Origin: JBPYFK01 sp051984675
GTDB taxonomy: Bacteria > Actinomycetota > Actinomycetes > Mycobacteriales > Pseudonocardiaceae
Assembly: GCA_051984675.1 (NCBI GenBank)
Contig: JBPYFK010000007.1
Span: 1 to 64,000 of the forward strand
Reading direction: 5' to 3'
DNA length: 64,000 bases
Position numbers and translations under genes: made by a program. Positions 49,713 through 58,276 of this stretch are shown here, piece by piece. Under the pieces are notes generated by a model that made no database searches, was not told where the DNA came from, and saw nothing but the letters and a program-made list of their open reading frames with translations. Positions within the stretch are counted from its first letter, which is position 1. Each line of letters starts with the position of its first letter.

Positions 49713-51182
49713 ATGCGACAGGTGAGTGAGTTCGAGAAAAGTCAACAGGCAGAACAGTGCAGCGACGACGCTGTGTGTATCGTTGGTGCGGGATTTTCGG
49801 GATTGGCTGTAGCGCGTGCGTTACGCCAGCGCAATGTGCCGTTCAGGTGCATTGATCGAGCCGCCGCACTGGGGGGTGTCTGGCGCTATCCTGATGCCGA
49901 CCAGCCCCTGCCCGGCCCTGCCTACCGCTCGCTGCACCTCAACACCTCGCGCCATGTGACCGAATTCACTGGCTTTCCGATGCCGTCGACCTACCCGCGT
50001 TACCCGCGCCACGACCAGGTCATGGACTACCTGGATCAGTTCGTCGAGCATTACGATCTCCGACGCGACATGGAGTTCAACACGGAAATCACCGCTGTGC
50101 GCCGTCGTCGTGATAGCACGTGGGAGGTCACGTCCCACGATCACGGCAGCGGCGCGATCCGCCACCGCCGATTCCGTCAGGTCGTCGTGGCCTCCGGGCA
50201 TCATTGGGAGCCGAAACTACCCGACCCGCCGATCCGAGGGAGTCAAACCTTTCCAGGCGAGTGTCTGCATACTCGCGACTACTCCGGCCCGTCAGCATTC
50301 GCTGGAAAACGAGTTGTCGTGGTGGGGCTCGGCAATTCGGCTTGCGATATCGCGGTCGAGCTGTCCCACGTCGCGGATACGACCATTCTGGCCACGCGTC
50401 GCGGTGCGCACGTGGTACCGAAACAAATGATGGGTATTCCGATTGATGAGATCTCGGCGAGTCGGTGGTGGGCCTGGTTGCCGTTTCGACTTCAGCGGCG
50501 ATTCATCGAGGTGTTGCTGCGGATCATTCGTGGCCATATCACCTCGTACGGACTGCCGGAGCCGGACCACAGGATCTTCTCGGCGCCCATCACCATTTCC
50601 GATGAACTGTTGAGCCGCCTGGCACATGGCGCGGTCACGCCGAAGCCGATGATCGACCACTTCGATTCCTCCACTGTGTACTTCGCCGACGGCACGAGCG
50701 CGGACGTGGATGCCATCATCTACTGCACCGGCTACCACGTGACGGTTCCGTTCGTGCCCCGCAACGCCGTGTTTTCCGACAGCGGTCAGGTCGGGCTGTA
50801 TCAGCGTGTCGTGGCGCCGTTTCACCCTGGACTGTATTTCGTGGGACTGGTCCGCCCGGTTGGGGCGCTCACGCGCCTGGTCGAATACCAGGCCGAGTGG
50901 GTCGCCGACCTCGTCGAAGGTGTCGTCGTCCCCCCGTCGACGCGGGAGATGGTCGCTGAAATCCATCGCTACCTTCACGGTGTCACCGAGCGCTACAGTA
51001 CGGCCGTCGGCGACTCGATCCACGTCGATGTGCCGGTCCACTTGCAAGCGATCCGTCGCGAGCGCAAAGCAGGCCGACGTCGAGCACGAGGCACGCCCGC
51101 CACGATTCCGGGAGGCGGGCCACGAGCACAGTCAGCAGGGGCAACGATCGCAGCCGCCGCGTACGAGCCGCGACCGGACTGA
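49713..51182 (+). CDS. FMO-type flavin monooxygenase
   Basis: From ATG 49713 the protein has 489 aa. The FAD motif VCIVGAGFSGLAVARALR is near residue 25, the FMO fingerprint FPGECLHTRDYSG near 190, the NADP motif VVVVGLGNSACDIAVELS follows and the late IYCTGYHVTVPF closes the fold. Divergent from the DMATS gene with a 117-bp gap, it probably N-hydroxylates the prenylated amino acid, as FMO partners of bacterial DMATS do. The stop is 15 bp from the convergent conservon GTPase gene. The last ~30 residues are basic and Ala-rich. Confidence 0.85.
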   Translation: MRQVSEFEKSQQAEQCSDDAVCIVGAGFSGLAVARALRQRNVPFRCIDRAAALGGVWRYPDADQPLPGPAYRSLHLNTSRHVTEFTGFPMPSTYPRYPRHDQVMDYLDQFVEHYDLRRDMEFNTEITAVRRRRDSTWEVTSHDHGSGAIRHRRFRQVVVASGHHWEPKLPDPPIRGSQTFPGECLHTRDYSGPSAFAGKRVVVVGLGNSACDIAVELSHVADTTILATRRGAHVVPKQMMGIPIDEISASRWWAWLPFRLQRRFIEVLLRIIRGHITSYGLPEPDHRIFSAPITISDELLSRLAHGAVTPKPMIDHFDSSTVYFADGTSADVDAIIYCTGYHVTVPFVPRNAVFSDSGQVGLYQRVVAPFHPGLYFVGLVRPVGALTRLVEYQAEWVADLVEGVVVPPSTREMVAEIHRYLHGVTERYSTAVGDSIHVDVPVHLQAIRRERKAGRRRARGTPATIPGGGPRAQSAGATIAAAAYEPRPD

Positions 51183-51197
51183 TGCTCATCTCCCGAG

Positions 51198-51785
51198 TCA
51201 CCGCACCGGCTCAGGGGTCTCCAAGCGTTGCAGCGCGTACTCGAGCAGCGCGATCAGCACGTCTTTGCTTTGCTGGCGGTCCCGCGCGTCGAAGGGCAGG
51301 ATCGGCACCGCGTCCGACAGCGCCAGGGCACGACGCACCGCGTCCACGTTGTGCACCCGGGCACCCTCGAACTGGTTGAGTGCCACCACGAAGGGGATGC
51401 GGCGATGTTCGAAGAAGTCGACGACGCTGAACGAGTCCGCCAGCCGGCGGGTGTCGACAATGGCGACGGCGCCGAGGGCATTGTGGGACAAGTCGTCCCA
51501 CATGAACGAGAAGCGGTGCTGGCCCGGGGTCCCGAAGAGGTACAGTTTGAGCTGCTCGGTGATCGTGATCCGACCGAAGTCCAGCGCTACGGTCGTCTTG
51601 GACTTGTGGTCGACGCCGTCGAGGTCGTCGACTCCCTCGCTGGCCTGCGTCAGGATCTCCTCTGTGGCCAGAGGTGGAATTTCCGAGACGGAGCCGACCA
51701 AGGTGGTCTTTCCCGCGCCGAAACCGCCCGCGATCACGATCTTCACTGCTTTCGGCGGCCGTACGTCAGAGGTTGCGGACACCAT
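51198..51785 (-). CDS. cvnD: Conservon small GTPase (CvnD-like), conservon 2
   Basis: The 195-aa GTPase has P-loop GGFGAGKTTLVGSVSEI near residue 19, SKTTVALDFGRIT and LFGTPGQHRFSFMWDDL. It is clearly paralogous to the protein at 13600-14229 but shorter at both ends. Its ATG again overlaps the DUF742 gene by 20 bp. It likely cycles with the roadblock partner. Confidence 0.9.
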   Translation of the reverse strand: MVSATSDVRPPKAVKIVIAGGFGAGKTTLVGSVSEIPPLATEEILTQASEGVDDLDGVDHKSKTTVALDFGRITITEQLKLYLFGTPGQHRFSFMWDDLSHNALGAVAIVDTRRLADSFSVVDFFEHRRIPFVVALNQFEGARVHNVDAVRRALALSDAVPILPFDARDRQQSKDVLIALLEYALQRLETPEPVR

Positions 51786-52128
51786 CGAGCACCTTCTTCA
51801 GTAGTTCACGGTTCTCACTGTCGCGACCCGGCGGTTGAGTTCCCGACGTGAGGTATCCCTGCCTGAGCAGATCGGCAACGAGCACCCGGGCCATTAACAG
51901 TGGGACCTGCAGTTGTGCGGCGACCTCCGCGACCGATACCGGCGTCCGGCACAACTCGAGGACAGCGACCTCGTTGGCCGACAGTGCGGAATCGCCGAGG
52001 CGGGGCGCTGCCACGACCTGCGTCACGACATCCAGGTCGGCGCCCTGAGGCTGGGTCCGCCCGCCGGTGCGCACGTACGGGCGGACCAGCGGTCCGGCCT
52101 CCTCATCAAACCACTCATCTTGAGCCAT
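51766..52128 (-). CDS. cvnC: DUF742 conservon protein (CvnC-like), conservon 2
   Basis: The 120-aa protein has EEAGPLVRPYVRTGGRT, the winged-helix-like PVSVAEVAAQLQVPLLMARVLVADLLRQGYL and ends LLKKVLDGVRNL. It lies 12 bp after the roadblock gene and overlaps the GTPase gene. Confidence 0.9.
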   Translation of the reverse strand: MAQDEWFDEEAGPLVRPYVRTGGRTQPQGADLDVVTQVVAAPRLGDSALSANEVAVLELCRTPVSVAEVAAQLQVPLLMARVLVADLLRQGYLTSGTQPPGRDSENRELLKKVLDGVRNL

Positions 52129-52140
52129 CGCGCAACTGCC

Positions 52141-52572
52141 TTACGTGGTGGGCTCGGTGGACGTCGCCCGTGGCGGCGTGGACAGATGCTGACCAACGCG
52201 GGTCACCAACCGGGTCATCTCGTGCCCGATCAGCTCGATGTCCGCTGTCGCCTCGGCGAAGACCGCAAGCCGCGTGCCCTGACCGGACTTGGTCAGAAAC
52301 AGGAAGAGGCGATCCATTTCGATCAGGGTCTGTTTCACCGAGCCCCCGTCGAAGAGCTGACCGGTTTGTGTCGCCAGGCTCTGCAACGACGACGCCATCG
52401 CCGCGAGCTGATCGGCGAGATCAACGCCCAGTTCGTCGGAGTGCGCCAGGAGAAGCCCGTCAGACGACAGCAGCACGGCGTGCCGCGCGCCCACTACCTG
52501 GTTGGCGAAATCGTTCAGCAACCAACTCAGGTCCTCGACATTGGCTGATCGCGTTGAGGCCATCCGCGTCAC
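52141..52572 (-). CDS. cvnB: Roadblock/LC7 domain protein (CvnB-like), conservon 2
   Basis: The 143-aa protein has the LC7 pattern VEDLSWLLNDFANQVVGARHAVLLSSDGLLLA, then LAAMASSLQSLATQTGQLF and a beta-rich LFLTKSGQGTRLAVFA block. Its start overlaps the cvnA stop by 4 bp (translational coupling). Confidence 0.9.
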   Translation of the reverse strand: MTRMASTRSANVEDLSWLLNDFANQVVGARHAVLLSSDGLLLAHSDELGVDLADQLAAMASSLQSLATQTGQLFDGGSVKQTLIEMDRLFLFLTKSGQGTRLAVFAEATADIELIGHEMTRLVTRVGQHLSTPPRATSTEPTT

Positions 52573-54917
52573 CCTTCTTCGTGCTCGTCGCGTGCCGCCG
52601 CGCCCGCCGCGCCGCGGTAGAAACGCGCGAAGTTCGTGGCCGGCGGTGATGGTGTCTGTTCCGTGCTGGTGTCAGGCTCTGACCCCGGCCGTGACGTCCG
52701 TGGTACAACGAGGTGCGTGCCCGGTGTCCGCTGCGGCAACTGTTCGCCAGGGGTGCGCTGTGGGAGCCCGTGGTCGCCTTCTCGCGCAGGGTGCACGGGT
52801 TCGGCGTCCGGGTCCTCGATCGGGAACCTCCCGGTGTCGGCCTGGTCATCCACCGGCTGGTTATCGCTCTGCTCTCGACCATCCGTGGCAACCTCTCGGG
52901 TATCTGCCGGAGGAACACGCTCGGCGTGGTGACGCGACCGGGATAGGGTCGGCAGGCCCTGATCTGTCTGAACGTCGAGTTCGGTCACGATGAGCTGCTC
53001 GGGAATATCCACGACAGCCGCGGTCCCGCCCTCGATACCGCGCAAGGACACGGTGATGCCGCGCTGTTGCGCGAGCCGGGCGACCACGAACAAACCCAGC
53101 CGGGACTCTCCGCGCAGGGTCATCGACCCGAAGTCGGGCGGGTGCGCCAGGGTCGCGTTGGCCCGTTCAAGTTCCTGCTGGGGCATGCCCAAGCCCTGGT
53201 CTTCGATGTCGATGTGCAGCCCCTCGGCGGTGCGACGGCCGTGGACCTGCACCTGGCAGCGAGGTGCGGAGAAGGTGGCTGCGTTGTCCATCAGCTCGGC
53301 AAGCAAGTGGATCACGTCGGTGACCGCGGCGCCCCGCAGGGCGACATCCGGCATCGGGTTGACGTGAATCCGGGAATACTGCTCGATCTCTCCCACCGCC
53401 GACTGCACCACGTCGACCAGAGGCACCGGCTTGCGCCACTGCCGGCCCGGCTTGCCGCCGGACAAGATCGCCAAGTTCTCCGCGTGGCGCCGTTGCTGAG
53501 TGGCGAGCTGGTCTACCTGCAACACCGTCGCGAGTCGGTCTGGATCGCGTTCTTCGCGTTCGAGACGGTCGAGGATCAGCAGCAACCGCTGGCCCAGGCC
53601 CTGATACCGGTGCGCGATGCCCCGGAACACCTCCCGGACGCCCTCGCGGGCCTGGCTCTCGCGCACCGCCGCGGACACGGCCGCGTTCTGTGCCTGGTTG
53701 AAGGCGTCGGCGACCTGGCCGATCTCATCCTGCCCGAAGTCCAGGGAGGGCACCTCCATCGTGGGGTCCACCTGCTCGCCCCGCGCCAGCCTCCGCATGA
53801 TCGCCGGGAGTCGGTCGGTCGCGAGATGCAGCGCGGCATCTCGCAACCGTGCCAAGCGGACGACCAGAGCACGGTCCACGAGCCTGCGCGCATTGCGCAC
53901 CGCCAGCGCGATCCCGATCACGACCGCCAACAGAGCGATCAAGCTGCCGTAGACGACCTCGGTGAAGCGCGCGTTACCGTTGGCCAACCCAAGCGCGGCT
54001 CCGCGATTGGCTTGGTCCTTGGCCAGATCGATGAGCTGGCCCGAGACCGTGTCGGTGGTCGCCTGCCAGTTCTGATCCGAAAGCGGGTAACCGCCTGCCG
54101 GGCCGCGCTCACCCAGCGGGTGTTCGATCAGCTCGTCCTCTCCGGCCACCAGCTGGTGCCAAGCCGCCCCGCCAGTCAGTGCCTGGTACTGCTGCTCGAC
54201 CTCGGGAAACGCGAACGGTGTCACCGTCGCCAACCGACCGTGGTACGACCCCACGAGGTTGACGAACTCCAGGTGTTCCTGTGTCGGAAACCGTCCCGCT
54301 GCCAGCGCCGCACTGCCCAACGATGCTGCCCGCGACATCTGGTCCGCAGCACGGAAGATCTCGGTGGCGGTGATGCCGCTTTCTCCCGCCGGTGCGTCCG
54401 GCACGACCCGGGCCTGCGTGTCGAACAGGTCTGTCCCCGCGTCCAGGAGCCGGTTGTAGTACGCGTAGAGAGCGTCTTTGGAGCCCGCGCCCGACGCGAT
54501 CTGAGCACGCTGTTGCGGCAGTTGACTCAGCAGCCGTTGGAGGACATGCACCCGGTCGGCCACGGGTGCGGGTGTCTGGGACGAGGCCGCCAGCGACTCG
54601 AGTTTGGTGCTGAGTGCCGCGACAGCGGCGTCCGTCTCAGTCCGTTGTGCCTGCAACGCGGCCATATTCGGACTGGGCTGGCTGAGCGTGCGCAACGTGA
54701 TCTGCCGTTCCCGTTCAAGCGCCACGAACGAGTTGACGGCCGGGATCGACGCGTCCTGGACTTCAACCCCGACCTCACGGACGTACAGGCCATCGCCAAC
54801 CAGCACCGACGAATAGCCCAACCAGATGGCCAGCAGGACCACACTGGGTACGACGACCACGCGTGTCAGGCGCGACCGGATCGTTCGGTAGTCAGCATGG
54901 GACCTGTCAGTACTCAT
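52569..54917 (-). CDS. cvnA: Conservon sensor histidine kinase-like protein (CvnA-like), conservon 2
   Basis: The 782-aa protein starts at ATG 54917 with GGAGAGCAC upstream. It has transmembrane helix 1 (VVVVPSVVLLAIWLGYSSVL), an extracellular sensor domain like nitrate/nitrite-sensing domains (NSFVALERERQITLRTLSQPS), helix 2 (VVYGSLIALLAVVIGIALAV, about 330-350), HAMP and a HATPase domain with HLLAELMDNAATFSAP and DQGLGM. The C-terminal ~140 residues are disordered and Pro/Thr-rich. No H-box is visible. It heads the second cvnABCD operon; the sensed signal is unknown. Confidence 0.9.
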   Translation of the reverse strand: MSTDRSHADYRTIRSRLTRVVVVPSVVLLAIWLGYSSVLVGDGLYVREVGVEVQDASIPAVNSFVALERERQITLRTLSQPSPNMAALQAQRTETDAAVAALSTKLESLAASSQTPAPVADRVHVLQRLLSQLPQQRAQIASGAGSKDALYAYYNRLLDAGTDLFDTQARVVPDAPAGESGITATEIFRAADQMSRAASLGSAALAAGRFPTQEHLEFVNLVGSYHGRLATVTPFAFPEVEQQYQALTGGAAWHQLVAGEDELIEHPLGERGPAGGYPLSDQNWQATTDTVSGQLIDLAKDQANRGAALGLANGNARFTEVVYGSLIALLAVVIGIALAVRNARRLVDRALVVRLARLRDAALHLATDRLPAIMRRLARGEQVDPTMEVPSLDFGQDEIGQVADAFNQAQNAAVSAAVRESQAREGVREVFRGIAHRYQGLGQRLLLILDRLEREERDPDRLATVLQVDQLATQQRRHAENLAILSGGKPGRQWRKPVPLVDVVQSAVGEIEQYSRIHVNPMPDVALRGAAVTDVIHLLAELMDNAATFSAPRCQVQVHGRRTAEGLHIDIEDQGLGMPQQELERANATLAHPPDFGSMTLRGESRLGLFVVARLAQQRGITVSLRGIEGGTAAVVDIPEQLIVTELDVQTDQGLPTLSRSRHHAERVPPADTREVATDGREQSDNQPVDDQADTGRFPIEDPDAEPVHPAREGDHGLPQRTPGEQLPQRTPGTHLVVPRTSRPGSEPDTSTEQTPSPPATNFARFYRGAAGAAARDEHEEG

Positions 54918-55857
54918 GTGCTCTCCGCAACATTCGAGTCGCGCCGAGGCCGCGCCTGCGCCGTCGCAGTGATCGCGGTCAGGTCAGTGGGTAGATGGCG
55001 GACCCACCACTGCGTTGACACGCACAAGCGCAGCGCGGTCCGGCAGACCGTAGCCATACGTCGCATCCCCTCGTCCGCAGGCGCCGGAACGGTATCACCC
55101 GATCGCGGGATACGTTAGCACCGAGTGATCATTGCACTGCGTTGGGTCATGTAAGTGAACCCTGAATTAACACGATCGTGCGTGTCGACGTTCAGTCTGG
55201 GCACGCCTACCCCGGTCTCCGTGCTGTGACACGACATTGACGCCCCCTGCACACGTCGATCCTCCCCCACTGCGACCTGGACACGCTGGAAGAGCAGGTG
55301 GTCACCTGTCACCGAATCGCCGCCCCGTTGCGAGCACCAAGCCGACATGATCTTTACCACTGTTTCGGTCGTCAGTGAACGACATGCAACGGAACTCACT
55401 AGAGCATCCGCGCATAGCTCGCGGTTGACCGCTTTCCTGTAGCGATCCATCCGGCCCGCCGGCCGCCTATAGGGCCGTGACCACAATGGACCCGCCGCGT
55501 GCCGAACGATGAGAGAGGAGCCCTACGTTCGGGGTCATGACAGCACCATCGTCCACACCCAGATCCGCACCGGTCGTTGCGGCAACGACCGGCTCATGAC
55601 ACAGCGCACTGCCGACGATCGAGACAAGTCGTTGGTCGTGGCCGGATTCGGCCTTATCTTGACGGCAGTACGCGGGCCTCGTAATGGCGAGAGCTGCCGG
55701 AAGGTGTCACGAGCACCGTTGCGGGGCTTTCGCCTCTATGCGGCAGGCCCGTTAGGTAGGAAGGATCGGGTGATATCAGGCCAGCGGAGTCCGTGGTGGT
55801 CGGGGATTCCGGGGTGCGGCGGAAGCGAGGGTCTTTCCCTCGGACGCGGAGGTGGCG
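54918..55857. other. Long gene-free region
   Basis: This 940-bp stretch holds the cvnA2 promoter on the left and the leader of the PaaK-like gene on the right. Open frames on both strands here have no family resemblance or ribosome binding sites. Two hairpin-rich segments at 55640-55653 and 55673-55751 are described separately. Confidence 0.5.
55640..55751 (+). ncRNA. Candidate structured leader or transcript end upstream of the PaaK-like gene
   Basis: GGCCG-GATT-CGGCC (55640-55653) is followed by a nested fold: outer CGGGC/GCCCG (55673-55677 with 55747-55751), inner CTGCC/GGCAG (55694-55698 with 55742-55746), and within it the hairpins GGTG/CACC (55703-55706 with 55714-55717) and GGGGC-TTTC-GCCTC (55723-55736). 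The region lies about 107 bp before the start. It matches no riboswitch class I can name; it may be a 5' UTR element or an accidental GC-rich fold. Confidence 0.33.
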
Positions 55858-57261
55858 ATGTCCCGATCGGCTGCCACTGAGGATCGAGTGAGCATCGCGA
55901 GAGGGGCGTACCGGCGCGTGCGCACCGCCCATCTCAATGCGGTACGCGCGGCGATCGAGGACCACATTGTGCGCCTGGAATGGCCACCGGACCGGATTGA
56001 GCGCTACCGCGACGAGAGGCTGCGGGCCCTCCTCGCGTATGCACGCGAGCGTTCACCTTTCCATGCGCGGCGAATGGGCGACCTTGATCCTTCCGGGGCC
56101 GCGGTCGTAGACCTGGCGAGGCTGCCGGTGATGACCAAGCAGGAAGCGCAGAGCGAGTGGGACGCCATAGTGACGGTTCCGGGCCTCAACCGGGCAGAGG
56201 CGGAACGCATTCTTGCCGAGGAACCGTGGTTTTCGTACACACCCGAAGGTCGGCAGATCTTCAGTTCCGGCGGCTTTAGCGGTGTGCGGGGCGTGTACGT
56301 CTGGGACTGGGAGCTGTTCGTGTCGCTGGCCTGCCTTGCCTGGCGGACGCAGACTCGGGAGGAGCGGCGTGCTCCGCCGCTGCGGCGTCGCCCGGCACGG
56401 CTTGCGGTGCTGGAGGCGGGGGAGCCGCCGCATGCCAGCACGCCACTGTTCGACGTAGCGACGGCAGCAGGGATGGAGACCGTCGTGATACCGGCGGGCG
56501 CGCCGTTCGATGAGGTCCGCGCAGCGGTCGCGGCTGCCCGGCCCACTCATCTTGTCGGGTACGCGACCGTGGTGGGGCGGCTTGCCCGCGCCGCCCTGGA
56601 AGGAACTCTGGAGATCCACCCCGTCCGGGTCAGCACGAACTCCGAACCCCTCCTCGACGAGGATCGCCAGGCAATACGCGATGCGTGGAACGTACCGGTG
56701 CACAACCTCTGGGGGTCGACCGAGATCGGGGTGCAGGCGGTTGGGTGCGGGCATGCCGAGGGACTGCACGTGTGCGAGGACGAGGTCGTGCTCGAACGGG
56801 TCGACGAGGCCGGCAGGCCAGTCACCCCGGACGAGCCGGCCGCCCGCACACTCGCGACCGGGCTCGCCAACCGGACATTCCCGTTCATCCGCTATGACCT
56901 CGGAGACCAGATCACGCTGTTGCCCGGACCGTGCCCCTGCGGAAGCGCGTTCACGCGCGTGGCCGATATCGCGGGGCGCCGCGACGATGACTTCCACTAC
57001 ACGGCGTGCACCGTGCCCGCGAGCGCGTTCCGCCATGTTCTCGGGACCGATCCGCGCATCTCCGAATACCAGGTCCGGCAGACTCCGGCCGGAGCAGAGA
57101 TCCTCGCTGTGGGTACCCCCGACGTGGGCGCGCTCACGCTGTCCGTCAAAGCCGCGTTGCGCCGGCATGGCCTACGCGACCCGGATGTCCAGATCCGGAC
57201 AGTTGACCGACTTCAGCGGCACAAGGCGACTGGCAAGCTGCGGCGCTTCATCGCCCTGTGA
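55858..57261 (+). CDS. PaaK-like adenylate-forming ligase (phenylacetate-CoA ligase family)
   Basis: ATG 55858 follows GGAGG by 6 nt; a GTG at 55852 overlaps that site. The 467-aa protein has the phosphate-binding loop FSSGGFSGVRGVYVWDW, NLWGSTEIGVQ (motif for adenine and substrate) and RYDLGDQITLLPG, then a C-terminal domain with HKATGKLRRF carrying a candidate catalytic lysine. Conserved cysteines (CPCGSAF) are typical of the PaaK group. It should activate a carboxylic acid as adenylate and probably thioester; substrate and acceptor are unknown. The downstream neighbours are convergent. Confidence 0.82.
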   Translation: MSRSAATEDRVSIARGAYRRVRTAHLNAVRAAIEDHIVRLEWPPDRIERYRDERLRALLAYARERSPFHARRMGDLDPSGAAVVDLARLPVMTKQEAQSEWDAIVTVPGLNRAEAERILAEEPWFSYTPEGRQIFSSGGFSGVRGVYVWDWELFVSLACLAWRTQTREERRAPPLRRRPARLAVLEAGEPPHASTPLFDVATAAGMETVVIPAGAPFDEVRAAVAAARPTHLVGYATVVGRLARAALEGTLEIHPVRVSTNSEPLLDEDRQAIRDAWNVPVHNLWGSTEIGVQAVGCGHAEGLHVCEDEVVLERVDEAGRPVTPDEPAARTLATGLANRTFPFIRYDLGDQITLLPGPCPCGSAFTRVADIAGRRDDDFHYTACTVPASAFRHVLGTDPRISEYQVRQTPAGAEILAVGTPDVGALTLSVKAALRRHGLRDPDVQIRTVDRLQRHKATGKLRRFIAL

Positions 57262-57403
57262 TCGACATCGAAGTCCACAAGAGACAGCTGTTCCCGTCGA
57301 AGTACGTTGTGCCGCACGGCACTGGTGACCAAGATTCGGCGCCGCCATTCAACAAGTCTCAGTGACGAAAGCGGTCTTTTGGATTGCGCGGCAGCGGTTT
57401 CGG

Positions 57404-58198
57404 TTATACCTGTTCGTTGAGTGGCTGGCGGAGGACGCGGGAGATGAACTCGAGGCTGCGCGCGAACACTGTTGGTGCATCGTAATCCAGCGTCGCGACG
57501 TGGTAGCTGTCTGGAAGGACGACGTCCGTGACGTCCGCGCTTCGGGTCCGTTCGAGCACGAGGGTCGCGTTGATCGGTTCCACGACGTGGTCGGCGGCCG
57601 AGTGTAACAACAGCAGAGGTTGGGAGACCGTCGTCAGATTCGCTGACACCGTCTTCCATAACTTGGCCAGGCTCGCGGCTGCGCGCAGCGGCAGCCGGTC
57701 ATAGGCGAGCTCGGTTGCGCCCGGTTTCGCGATGTCGCCGGCCACCCCCGGCAGCGAGGGAATCAGCCGGGACAGGACGGGGAGCAGGATGGCACTGCGA
57801 CGTAGGGTCGTCACGGACGGATTCACCAGGCCCAGACCGGCGACATCCGCGCCGTGGCACTGTGCGAGCCGTAGCGCGAGCGTCCCGCCCATGGACTGGC
57901 CGAACACGAACACTGACGAACACTGCTGACGGAGGAGCCGGAACTCGTGGTCGACGGCCTCGTACCAGTCCACCCAGGTGGTCTGATTCAGTTCCCGCCA
58001 GTGCGTGCCGTGTCCCGGCAACCGTGGGCAGCGCACGGTGAATCCTTCAGCGGCCAGGTAGTCGCCCCACGGGCGCATGCTCTGCGGGCTTCCCGTAAAG
58101 CCATGGCACAGCAACACTCCGACATCGTTGCCGCCGTTGTGGACGAACGGCTCGGCGCCCGCAATGACAGAGACCACCGAACTACCTCCCGGTTTCAT
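57404..58198 (-). CDS. Alpha/beta hydrolase, carboxylesterase/monoacylglycerol-lipase-like
   Basis: The 264-aa cytosolic protein has the oxyanion loop LLCHGFTGSPQSMRPWG, nucleophile elbow FGQSMGGTLALRLA (Ser102), LHSAADHVV for the acid and DSYHVATLDYD for the histidine, the arrangement of Est30-like carboxylesterases and bacterial monoacylglycerol lipases. It is cotranscribed at a 78-bp distance with the membrane hydroxylase-like gene upstream. Substrate could be a short to medium acyl glyceride or ester. Confidence 0.86.
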   Translation of the reverse strand: MKPGGSSVVSVIAGAEPFVHNGGNDVGVLLCHGFTGSPQSMRPWGDYLAAEGFTVRCPRLPGHGTHWRELNQTTWVDWYEAVDHEFRLLRQQCSSVFVFGQSMGGTLALRLAQCHGADVAGLGLVNPSVTTLRRSAILLPVLSRLIPSLPGVAGDIAKPGATELAYDRLPLRAAASLAKLWKTVSANLTTVSQPLLLLHSAADHVVEPINATLVLERTRSADVTDVVLPDSYHVATLDYDAPTVFARSLEFISRVLRQPLNEQV

Positions 58199-58276
58199 CG
58201 ACCTGCGGGGTCATCGTTAGTTGGACTTGCCCCACGCACACAGCTCCGCGGGAGCGATCATCTGCACGGTGGCACA

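Noticed and set aside
53067..55118. 683-residue + strand frame opposite cvnA2
   Set aside because: Antisense shadow of the sensor gene; lacks a ribosome binding site and domains.
55115..55880. Open frames of about 120 residues on both strands upstream of the PaaK-like gene
   Set aside because: No start signals or recognisable protein features; mixed codon quality.
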